Source of the DNA: an uncultured Sulfitobacter sp.
GTDB taxonomy: Bacteria > Pseudomonadota > Alphaproteobacteria > Rhodobacterales > Rhodobacteraceae
Assembly: GCA_937923365.1 (NCBI GenBank)
Contig: CALAIJ010000105.1
Coordinates: 1 to 5,256, forward strand
Direction: 5' to 3'
DNA: 5,256 bases
Shown here: positions 1 through 5,256 of the stretch, in pieces
How the letters are laid out: each line of letters starts with the position of its first letter
Numbering within the stretch: position 1 is the stretch's first letter
The notes under the pieces: generated by a model
What the model was told of the DNA's origin: nothing
Databases searched by the model: none
Seen by the model: the letters and a program-made list of their open reading frames with translations, nothing else
Made by a program: the position numbers and the translations under genes

Positions 1-496
1 CAAACAGATGGTCAGCGAAGAGGACGCGCCCCTGCTCAGCGCGCTCAAGGCCAAACGGCGCGGGCTGGCGGAGGCGGCAAAGGTGCCCGCCTACATCATC
101 TTTACCGACCGCACCCTGATCGAGATGGCCGAGGCGCGGCCGCGTGATCTGGACGCCATGGCAGGGATCAGCGGTGTGGGGGCCAAAAAGCTGGACACCT
201 ACGGCGATGCTTTCCTTGAAGTCATCAACGGTGAGGCGCTGCAGGTGCATCCCACACGGCGCAAACTGGCAGGGCGTGATGCGGGGCAGGTTTATGACCA
301 GCTGTTGCAGGTGCAGGCCGATCTGGCACGCGGGGCTGCAGGCACGGACAAGCCGCTGAGTTGTTCTGCGTCCCTGCTGGCTAAGGTCGCACAACTGCGT
401 AATGCGGACGAAACCGCGCTGTCGCGGCTGCTGGGCGAACGGCGCGCCGACCGATTTGGCACCGCCTTTCTGGACGTCCTGCGGGACGCGGGCTAA
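1..496 (+). CDS. recQ: ATP-dependent DNA helicase RecQ, C-terminal part (5' end outside window)
   Basis: The reading frame is open from the left edge (first full codon at position 2) to TAA at 494-496, so this is the 3' end of a longer gene. RecQ is a cytosolic 3'-5' superfamily 2 helicase that acts in recombinational repair and at stalled forks. The helicase core and the zinc/winged-helix RQC region lie upstream and cannot be seen. What is seen is a classic HRDC domain at about 29-230, with the family signatures IFTDRTL (98-118), a following EMA..RP segment, and the hairpin GVGAKKL (173-193) leading into YGDAFLEVI. HRDC domains bind DNA and tune substrate choice. After it come about 85 further residues. 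Their last 45 (359-493), ending LLGERRADRFGTAFLDVL, resemble a second, degenerate HRDC. The gene ends 31 bp before yaaA on the same strand with no terminator between, so co-transcription is likely. The RecQ assignment is strong; the exact domain count is an inference. Confidence 0.9.
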   Translation, partial: KQMVSEEDAPLLSALKAKRRGLAEAAKVPAYIIFTDRTLIEMAEARPRDLDAMAGISGVGAKKLDTYGDAFLEVINGEALQVHPTRRKLAGRDAGQVYDQLLQVQADLARGAAGTDKPLSCSASLLAKVAQLRNADETALSRLLGERRADRFGTAFLDVLRDAG

Positions 497-513
497 GTAA
501 CGGCGAAGACCTA

Positions 514-520
514 AAGGGGA
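514..520 (+). promoter_or_regulatory. Ribosome binding site of yaaA
   Basis: AAGGGGA lies 7 nt before the ATG at 528. An out-of-frame ATG at 520-522 overlaps the last base of this site and would encode only six residues; it is too close to the site to compete as a start. This supports 528 as the initiation codon. Confidence 0.7.
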
Positions 521-527
521 TGAGCAA

Positions 528-1307
528 ATGCTTGTGGTGATTTCACCAGCCAAAAAGCTGGACTGGGCGGCGCGCGACGTCCCCGCAACACAACCGGACT
601 TCCAGGAGGACGCCGTGCGGCTGGCCAAAACCGCGCGCAATCTGACCTTGGGCGACACCAAAAAGCTGATGAGCCTGTCGGACGATCTGGCCCGTCTGAC
701 CCGCGCGCGCTTTCAGGAGTTCGAGGCCGAGCCGTCAGACGATGTGACCCGTCCTGCAGCACTTGCCTTTGCCGGCGACACCTATCAGGGCCTCGAAGCG
801 GGCAGCCTTGATGCGGATGAAATGGCATGGGCACAGGACCATCTGCGCATTCTGTCAGGTCTCTACGGTGTGTTGCGCCCTTTGGATGCGATTCAGCCCT
901 ACCGTCTGGAGATGGGCAGCCGTCTCAAGACCCGCCGCGGCAAGAACCTCTATGACTATTGGGGGGACGCTCCGGCAAAGGCGCTGAATGCGCTGGGCGA
1001 AACGACAGGCAGCGAGGTGCTGATCAATTGTGCGAGCCAGGAATACTTTGGCGCCGTACAGCCCAAAGCGTTGAAGCTGAGCATCGTCACGCCGCAATTC
1101 ATGGAAGACAAAGGCGATGGCAAAGGCCCCAAGATCGTCAGCTTTTTTGCCAAAAAGGCGCGGGGTGCCATGGCGCGCTTTATCATCCAGAACCGTCTGA
1201 CAGAGGCCGAGGCGATAACCTCTTTCGACACCGGCGGCTATGCCTTTGATGCGGCAGCCTCAACGCCGCAGCGTCCCGTTTTCGTGCGCCCTTACCCCGC
1301 GTCCTGA
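528..1307 (+). CDS. yaaA: Peroxide stress resistance protein YaaA (DUF328/UPF0246)
   Basis: A complete 259-residue protein, essentially the length of E. coli YaaA (258). Family signatures in order: SPAKKL at 6-11 right after the start, GDTYQGL at 83-89, LSGLYGVLRPLD at 109-120 followed by PYRLEMG at 124-130, NCASQEYF at 167-174, and a basic segment at 202-223 (KIVSFFAKKARG, then MARFI and R223). In E. coli, yaaA is in the OxyR regulon; it reduces free intracellular iron and so Fenton damage during H2O2 stress, and the protein binds DNA. No enzymatic activity is firmly established. There is no signal peptide or membrane segment, so it is cytosolic. The ATG at 528 is preceded by AAGGGGA (514-520) with 7 nt spacing, and family conservation begins at residue 2, so the start is secure. 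It follows recQ by 31 bp and probably shares its mRNA. The last 16 bp overlap the 3' end of the convergent kinase gene. I see no OxyR-type site in the short upstream gap; any promoter would lie upstream of or within recQ. Confidence 0.95.
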   Translation: MLVVISPAKKLDWAARDVPATQPDFQEDAVRLAKTARNLTLGDTKKLMSLSDDLARLTRARFQEFEAEPSDDVTRPAALAFAGDTYQGLEAGSLDADEMAWAQDHLRILSGLYGVLRPLDAIQPYRLEMGSRLKTRRGKNLYDYWGDAPAKALNALGETTGSEVLINCASQEYFGAVQPKALKLSIVTPQFMEDKGDGKGPKIVSFFAKKARGAMARFIIQNRLTEAEAITSFDTGGYAFDAAASTPQRPVFVRPYPAS

Positions 1308-3454
1308 TCCGGTAGCAAGGGGCGCATCGTGTCGGTATGCGCGTCCTCGATCCGTTCTAGAATCTCCGGTTTGCGCAGCGGTTTGGTCAGGTAGTGATCC
1401 AGCCCCGCGGCCATGATGCCCGCGCCATCCCCCTCCATCGCATGGGCGGTCAGGGCCACGATTGGAATGTGTCTGCCTGTGCCCTCCTCCAGCGCACGGA
1501 TCGCTTGGGTGGCTTCTTTGCCGTCCATGATCGGCATGGAAATATCCATGAACACAATGTCCGGTGTACTGTCTTGATAGAGCGAAACCGCCTCCTGACC
1601 GTTGGCGGCAAAACGCAGGTCCACATCCAGATCCTTGATCATCTTGCGGAAGACAAGCTGGTTCGTCTTGTTGTCCTCGGCCGCCAGAATACGCATGTGT
1701 CGCTTCTTTGGCGGCAGCGCGGGCGCTTCGGCACCCGCCAGATCGCGGATCTGGCTGATCAGTTCCAGTCGGGGCGGCGGGAACTGCAACACGCTTTGCA
1801 CCTGATCGCGGTGGGGATGTTTTTCCGCCTCGCTCGGGATCGCAGAGAGCAGCAGCACAGGCGTGTCATCGCCACTTTGATGTAGCATCTGCGCAAAGGT
1901 TGGCCCGTCCGTCACCTCCATCTGGTGATCGGCGATGACCAGCGCGATGCTGGGCGACATCGCGTCAAGCGCTTCGGCGGCTGATTCGCAGGTGGTCACA
2001 TGGGCGCCCAGCCGGCCCAACTGGCGGGCAAGGACATTGAGGGTCGCGTGCACTTCGCTGACCACCATCAGCGGGCCCACGTCACTCAGGTCAGGGGCGG
2101 GGTCCAGCAATCCCGCTTCTGCAACGCCAAGCGCCACGGAGAAGCCAAAGCAGGACCCTTCGCCTTCCTCTGATGTGACCCAGACTTCGCCGTCCATCAT
2201 CTCCACCAGACGTTGCGAGATGGCGAGGCCAAGACCCGTGCCGTCGAACTGGCGGTTGCGCTCGTTCTCGACCTGATTGAATTCGCCAAAGATGTGATCG
2301 ACCATGTCCGCAGGGATGCCGATGCCCGTGTCTTCGATGGTGATGCGCAGATCGGCGGTGGCGGTCGCCTCGTCTGTCATGCCGGTGACGCGGACCATGA
2401 CGTGGCCGTGATTGGTGAACTTGACCGCATTGCCCAGAAGGTTGGTCAGCACCTGCCGCAAGCGGCCCGGATCGCCGACCAGTTGTGTGGGCAGGAACAT
2501 GTCGTAGTCCACCACCAGCGACAGCCCTTTGGAGCGCGCCGTGGGCTGCAACAGCATCAGGATTTCCTGAATGGCGCGTTCCAGATCGAAGGGTTCCGGA
2601 TGCAGCTCCAGCTTTTTGGCTTCGATCTTTGAGTAGTCCAGCACGTCGTTGATGATCACCAGCAGGGCTTCGCCCGAGTTGCGGATGGTATCAACATAAA
2701 GCTTCTGTTCGCTGTCCAGTTCGGTGTCGATCAGCACATCGGCCATGCCGACAACGCCGTTCATGGGCGTGCGAATCTCGTGGCTCATGTTGGCAAGGAA
2801 AGCGGATTTGGCGCGATTGGCGCTTTCGGCGATGGCGCGGGCCTCTTTCAACTGTTGTTCGTTCCGGACCGTGGCCGTGATGTCGAGGCTCAGCGACACC
2901 ATATCGCCCGCAGGCCCGCGTTGGTTGACGTGGCGCACATGCATGCCGTTCCAAAGCTGCAGAATGACAGGCTGCGGATTGGGTTCGTGAATGCGGTCCA
3001 CCATCATCTGCCGCCAGCTTGCAGGCCGCATGGTGCCCGTGTTGACGATGCCTTCGTCGGTCAGCACTTGCAGAATGGTCACGTAGTTTACGCCCGGTTT
3101 GATCTCTTCCAGTCCGTCGAAGACGGCCAGATAGGCGTTGTTTGCCATGACAAGGTTGTTGTCGCTGTCAAACAGCGCAAAGCCGTCCATGAACGACTGG
3201 ATGGAATGCCACAGCCGCCGCTCAGTGATGGCGATGCGCTGGTTGGCGGCAGACAGATCGGATTTGACGCGCTTGTTCTCGCCGCGAATCGTTTCGACTT
3301 CGGCGCGTGTTTCGGTGATCTCTTCGCTCAGCTGCTTGGCGTGTTTCCCGAGCTTTCGATTCGCCTCAAACAACTCCGATTGCTTGAGCTCAAGCATCCG
3401 CTCCGCCGCAAGACGGGCGCGGCGTTCGGTTGTCAGTTTGGTGGCAAGGTTCAT
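1292..3454 (-). CDS. Cytosolic PAS-containing hybrid sensor histidine kinase with two receiver domains
   Basis: A 720-residue protein with no membrane segment or signal peptide. Domains in order: a charged coiled coil at about 5-80; a PAS-like sensor at about 82-195 ([18 protein letters not shown] at 91-108); the dimerisation/phosphoacceptor helix with SHEIRTP, His225 being the phosphorylated residue and E226/T229 the usual phosphatase-type neighbours; the ATPase domain with N box Asn342, G1 box DTGIGIP (375-381), F-box region 389-394 and G2 box GTGLGLAIS (405-413); a first receiver at about 461-572; and a second receiver at about 587-705. The second receiver is complete: E593/D594, phospho-acceptor D637, T669, K691. 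The first keeps D509 and S537, but has S466/E467 at the acidic pair and F558 where lysine is expected, so it is probably a pseudo-receiver. The expected route is ATP to H225 to D637 to an external HPt protein, which is not in the window. The PAS ligand is unknown. The gene diverges from the macroglobulin gene and converges on yaaA with a 16-bp overlap. The hybrid kinase assignment is certain; the biological role is not known. Confidence 0.95.
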   Translation of the reverse strand: MNLATKLTTERRARLAAERMLELKQSELFEANRKLGKHAKQLSEEITETRAEVETIRGENKRVKSDLSAANQRIAITERRLWHSIQSFMDGFALFDSDNNLVMANNAYLAVFDGLEEIKPGVNYVTILQVLTDEGIVNTGTMRPASWRQMMVDRIHEPNPQPVILQLWNGMHVRHVNQRGPAGDMVSLSLDITATVRNEQQLKEARAIAESANRAKSAFLANMSHEIRTPMNGVVGMADVLIDTELDSEQKLYVDTIRNSGEALLVIINDVLDYSKIEAKKLELHPEPFDLERAIQEILMLLQPTARSKGLSLVVDYDMFLPTQLVGDPGRLRQVLTNLLGNAVKFTNHGHVMVRVTGMTDEATATADLRITIEDTGIGIPADMVDHIFGEFNQVENERNRQFDGTGLGLAISQRLVEMMDGEVWVTSEEGEGSCFGFSVALGVAEAGLLDPAPDLSDVGPLMVVSEVHATLNVLARQLGRLGAHVTTCESAAEALDAMSPSIALVIADHQMEVTDGPTFAQMLHQSGDDTPVLLLSAIPSEAEKHPHRDQVQSVLQFPPPRLELISQIRDLAGAEAPALPPKKRHMRILAAEDNKTNQLVFRKMIKDLDVDLRFAANGQEAVSLYQDSTPDIVFMDISMPIMDGKEATQAIRALEEGTGRHIPIVALTAHAMEGDGAGIMAAGLDHYLTKPLRKPEILERIEDAHTDTMRPLLPDQDAG

Positions 3455-3460
3455 CCCATG

Positions 3461-3464
3461 CTCC
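3461..3464 (-). promoter_or_regulatory. Ribosome binding site of the hybrid kinase gene
   Basis: On the minus strand GGAG lies 6 nt before the ATG at 3454-3452. Another ATG at 3459-3457 is out of frame and hits TGA after two codons, with that TGA overlapping the kinase ATG. It is only 1 nt from GGAG, so it is not a credible start. The coiled-coil N-terminus begins directly at the chosen Met, which agrees. Confidence 0.65.
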
Positions 3465-3547
3465 GGAAGGGGCCAAATGCGGTGCCGCTAAAATCTGCCA
3501 ACGAGGTGAACATCTGCTTAAAGGGTCGCGAGACTTGCCCGATGCGG

Positions 3548-3566
3548 GTCAGCGTGGCACCCTGAC
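3548..3566. promoter_or_regulatory. 19-bp imperfect palindrome, possible operator
   Basis: GTCAGCGTGGCACCCTGAC is symmetric about position 3557: 8 of 9 base pairs match across the centre, with the only mismatched pair at 3553/3561. Its size and symmetry fit the binding site of a dimeric regulator. It ends 23 bp before the ATG of the macroglobulin gene and just before that gene's ribosome binding site (3579-3583), so an occupied site, or a hairpin in the mRNA, could affect expression of that gene. It is 93 bp upstream of the kinase start. No particular regulator family is recognised. Confidence 0.4.
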
Positions 3567-3578
3567 GGCATTTCAAAC

Positions 3579-3583
3579 AGGAG
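3579..3583 (+). promoter_or_regulatory. Ribosome binding site of the alpha-2-macroglobulin gene
   Basis: AGGAG lies 6 nt before the ATG at 3590. This fixes the start upstream of the whole signal sequence; the next in-frame ATG, codon 15 at 3632, would remove the basic n-region and most of the hydrophobic core. Confidence 0.75.
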
Positions 3584-3589
3584 ATTGTC

Positions 3590-5256
3590 ATGGGCCCGTT
3601 TCGTATCTTGCGCCTTTCGTTGCTGTTTATCATGGGGTGTGCCCTGCCGCTTGCCGCACAGACAAGCGTGCCCGAGCACCGCTATCTGATGTCGCGGGAC
3701 GTGGACTTTTACGGCGCGGACCTGACCAATCTGTTCGACACCACGCAAGAGGCCTGTGCGCAGGCGTGTTCGGCGCAGTCAGCCTGCGTCGCCTTCACGT
3801 TCAACAGCCGCAACGGCTCGTGTTTCCCCAAGTCCGAGATTACCGACCGCCAGCCTTACGAAGGGGCAATGTCAGCGCGCAAGGTCGGCACCGATGCCCG
3901 TGTGCTGGCGCAGGCCGCTGCCCGTCGTGCGGATCTGTCGTTCCTGTCAGACCGGGATATCACGCGGGCTGCGGATTTTGTCGCCAGCAATGCGCGGCGT
4001 TTCTCTTTCGGGGTTGAAACCACGGATGATCTGATCGCCTCCATGTTGCGCGCCGAAGAGCAGGGCAATACCCGCAATGCGCTGGGCTGGGCGGGCAAAG
4101 CCATTGCCGCCAGTGACCGCGCCGATCTGTGGACGCGGTTTGCGCATTTGTCGTTGCGCCGTGCCAAGGAGGTCGACAGTTCTTCTGACCGGCGCCGTCA
4201 CAACGCGGACGCCGTCATGGCTGCTACCAACGCCTATCTGCGCGCGGATGGGGCGGCGGTCCGGGCCGATGCGCTCAGCTTTCTGGCGCAGGCGCTAGAG
4301 GCCAACCGCCGCGGGCGCGACATGATCCCCGCCCTGCGGCTGGCGCAAGACATCAGCCCGCGGGATGATCTGGCCCAGGCGCTCGACAAGGCGATCGGCA
4401 AGTACGGCTTTCGCATTACCGAACATCGCGCCGACAACAACGCAGCCGCGCCGCGCATCTGTGCGGAGTTTTCTGAAAAGCTCGTGCAGGCAGGCGTTGA
4501 TTACGAGCCTTTTGTGCGGATCGAAGGGCGCGGCTTGGTCGTGCAGGCGGACGAAAGCCAGTTGTGCATCGACGGGGTCGAGCACGGGCAACGCTATGAT
4601 ATGACTTTCCGCGCAGGCCTGCCTGCCGCCAGTGGAGAGGTGCTGCACAAGGACGTGCGTTTGCGCGTTTACGTCCGCGACCGTGCGCCATCGGTCCGGT
4701 TCTCGGGTCGTGCCTATGTGCTGCCCCGCACCGCTGATGCCGCCCTACCCATCGAGACTGTCAATGTGGACGCCGTTGCCCTCAAACTGCGCCGTGTCAG
4801 TGACCGCAATCTGGTGCGCACCATCCGCGAAAGCTATTTCGGCAAGCCGCTCAGCAAATACGAGGATGACCAGTTCTCTCGCGATCTGGCCCAAGAGGTC
4901 TGGACCGGCACGGGCGACGTGCAAAACACGCTGAACATCGACATGACCACGCGGTTGCCGCTGGCAGAGGCGCTCGCCGATCAGCCCGCGGGCATCTATG
5001 CGCTCAGCGCCTCTGTGCCCGGGCAAGACCCTTATGATTTTCCCGCAGCGACCCAGTGGTTTGTGCTGAGTGATCTGGGCATCTCCACGTGGTCCGGCGT
5101 GGACGGCATGTCGGTCAACCTGCGCAGCCTGTCGGACGCATCGGCGCGGGCGGGGGTGACGCTGACGCTGGTGTCGCGGGCCAATGCGGTGTTGGGCACG
5201 ACAACCACGGACGCTGAAGGCTTTGCGCAATTCCCCGCCGGTCTGACCCGTGGCAC
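3590..5256 (+). CDS. Alpha-2-macroglobulin family protein with N-terminal PAN/Apple domain, N-terminal part (3' end outside window)
   Basis: The frame is open from ATG 3590 to the right edge, giving 555 codons of a protein that is usually well over 1,500 residues in this family. Residues 1-23 form a signal peptide: basic start (R5, R8), hydrophobic core and a likely cleavage after LPLAA. C17 within IMGC could instead be a weak lipobox. Residues about 31-98 form a PAN/Apple domain (DVDFYGADL, then C56, C60, C66 and C78 around AFTFNSRNGSCFPK). Residues about 104-272 are mostly helical and Ala-rich, TPR-like in feel but not assigned. From about 273 beta-rich macroglobulin domains begin: RICAEFSEKL with C291, and LCIDGVEHGQRYDMTFRAGLPA-type sequence with C326, a likely disulfide pair. 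Residues 490-555 (WFVLSDLGIST to TTDAEGFAQFPAGLTRG) match the MG-type sandwich preceding the bait region. Bacterial members trap proteases in the periplasm, often beside a penicillin-binding protein 1C gene. The bait region and any CxEQ thioester lie beyond the window, so activity cannot be judged. Confidence 0.9.
   Translation, partial: MGPFRILRLSLLFIMGCALPLAAQTSVPEHRYLMSRDVDFYGADLTNLFDTTQEACAQACSAQSACVAFTFNSRNGSCFPKSEITDRQPYEGAMSARKVGTDARVLAQAAARRADLSFLSDRDITRAADFVASNARRFSFGVETTDDLIASMLRAEEQGNTRNALGWAGKAIAASDRADLWTRFAHLSLRRAKEVDSSSDRRRHNADAVMAATNAYLRADGAAVRADALSFLAQALEANRRGRDMIPALRLAQDISPRDDLAQALDKAIGKYGFRITEHRADNNAAAPRICAEFSEKLVQAGVDYEPFVRIEGRGLVVQADESQLCIDGVEHGQRYDMTFRAGLPAASGEVLHKDVRLRVYVRDRAPSVRFSGRAYVLPRTADAALPIETVNVDAVALKLRRVSDRNLVRTIRESYFGKPLSKYEDDQFSRDLAQEVWTGTGDVQNTLNIDMTTRLPLAEALADQPAGIYALSASVPGQDPYDFPAATQWFVLSDLGISTWSGVDGMSVNLRSLSDASARAGVTLTLVSRANAVLGTTTTDAEGFAQFPAGLTRG

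Larger units (their letters stand above)
3455..3589. other. Divergent intergenic region between the kinase and the alpha-2-macroglobulin gene
   Basis: This 135-bp gap must hold or border the control signals for both genes, because they point away from each other. On the plus strand TAAAAT at 3489-3494 is one mismatch from the bacterial -10 consensus, but the sequence at the matching -35 position (about 3466-3471) is unlike TTGACA, so it is a weak candidate. On the minus strand TTGAAA (3576-3571) and TTGGCA (3501-3496) resemble -35 boxes, yet neither has a good -10 at 16-18 bp. The strongest element is the dyad at 3548-3566, listed separately. Promoter positions therefore remain unassigned. 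Confidence 0.5.

Noticed and set aside
520..540. Tiny out-of-frame ORF (six codons) overlapping the yaaA start
   Set aside because: Its ATG overlaps the ribosome binding site, so it cannot be initiated efficiently from it. No leader-peptide features are seen.
961..966. Run of six G in yaaA as a possible phase-variation or frameshift site
   Set aside because: The run is short, the frame is intact, and the protein has full family length. Runs of six are common in GC-rich genes.
1142..1157. Inverted repeat CTTTTT-TGCC-AAAAAG that looks like a small terminator hairpin
   Set aside because: It is inside yaaA and encodes the conserved Phe-Phe-Ala-Lys-Lys stretch. It has a weak A/T stem and no T-tract after it on either strand.
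2780..3565. Long plus-strand open frame (261 codons) antisense to the kinase gene
   Set aside because: It lies opposite strongly conserved coding sequence (PAS, H box), has no recognisable domain and reflects the high-GC third-position bias of the kinase gene. It is treated as a shadow frame.
3555..3570. Sigma-54-like sequence TGGCAC with GG-N10-GC spacing on the plus strand
   Set aside because: The -24 part and spacing fit, but the -12 part reads CGGCA instead of TTGCA, and the implied start near 3581 would fall inside the ribosome binding site of the macroglobulin gene. It also coincides with the dyad, which explains part of the match.
3451..3633. Minus-strand open frame of 60 codons (46 from an internal ATG at 3591) ending in an ATGA overlap with the kinase start
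   Set aside because: The overlap looks like translational coupling, but no ribosome binding site precedes either ATG, the frame runs over the macroglobulin signal-peptide region, and the kinase has its own GGAG. No similarity is recognised.
4745..5230. Minus-strand open frame (161 codons) antisense to the macroglobulin gene
   Set aside because: The Arg/His/Gln-rich composition is typical of antisense frames in GC-rich genes. The opposite strand encodes recognisable macroglobulin sequence throughout.

Overview
The window looks like a core chromosomal segment of a high-GC alphaproteobacterium. The protein style (soluble hybrid kinase with a coiled-coil N-terminus, PAN-containing bacterial alpha-2-macroglobulin, RecQ next to YaaA) best suggests the Rhodobacterales, i.e. 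the Roseobacter/Sulfitobacter group. That placement is inferred from remembered family resemblance; no search was run. Codon usage is uniformly G/C-rich at third positions in all four genes. I see no insertion sequences, tRNAs, CRISPR repeats, prophage genes or composition breaks.

Layout: (1) 1-496, plus strand: the 3' end of recQ, covering the HRDC domain and a C-terminal extension that looks like a second, degenerate HRDC. (2) 528-1307, plus strand: complete yaaA, 31 bp after recQ and probably in the same transcript. (3) 1292-3454, minus strand: a 720-residue cytosolic hybrid sensor histidine kinase with coiled coil, PAS, DHp, CA, a degenerate receiver and an intact receiver. It converges on yaaA and the two coding regions overlap by 16 bp. 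(4) 3455-3589: a 135-bp divergent intergenic region containing a 19-bp near-perfect dyad at 3548-3566. (5) 3590 to beyond 5256, plus strand: the first 555 codons of an exported alpha-2-macroglobulin-family protein with an N-terminal PAN/Apple domain.

How the genes may work together: recQ and yaaA form a plausible genome-maintenance/oxidative-stress pair. RecQ unwinds recombination and repair intermediates, and YaaA is a DNA-binding protein that limits peroxide damage. The kinase would sense a cytosolic signal through its PAS domain and pass phosphate from His225 to Asp637 and then to an unseen HPt protein. The alpha-2-macroglobulin is a probable periplasmic protease trap and shares the divergent control region with the kinase. 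A functional link between those two is only suggested by position.

I do not see a clearly new multi-gene system. The points most worth checking are the pseudo-receiver in the kinase (same general layout as Caulobacter ShkA), the dyad in the divergent region, the ambiguous lipobox and unassigned helical region of the macroglobulin, and the 16-bp convergent overlap.
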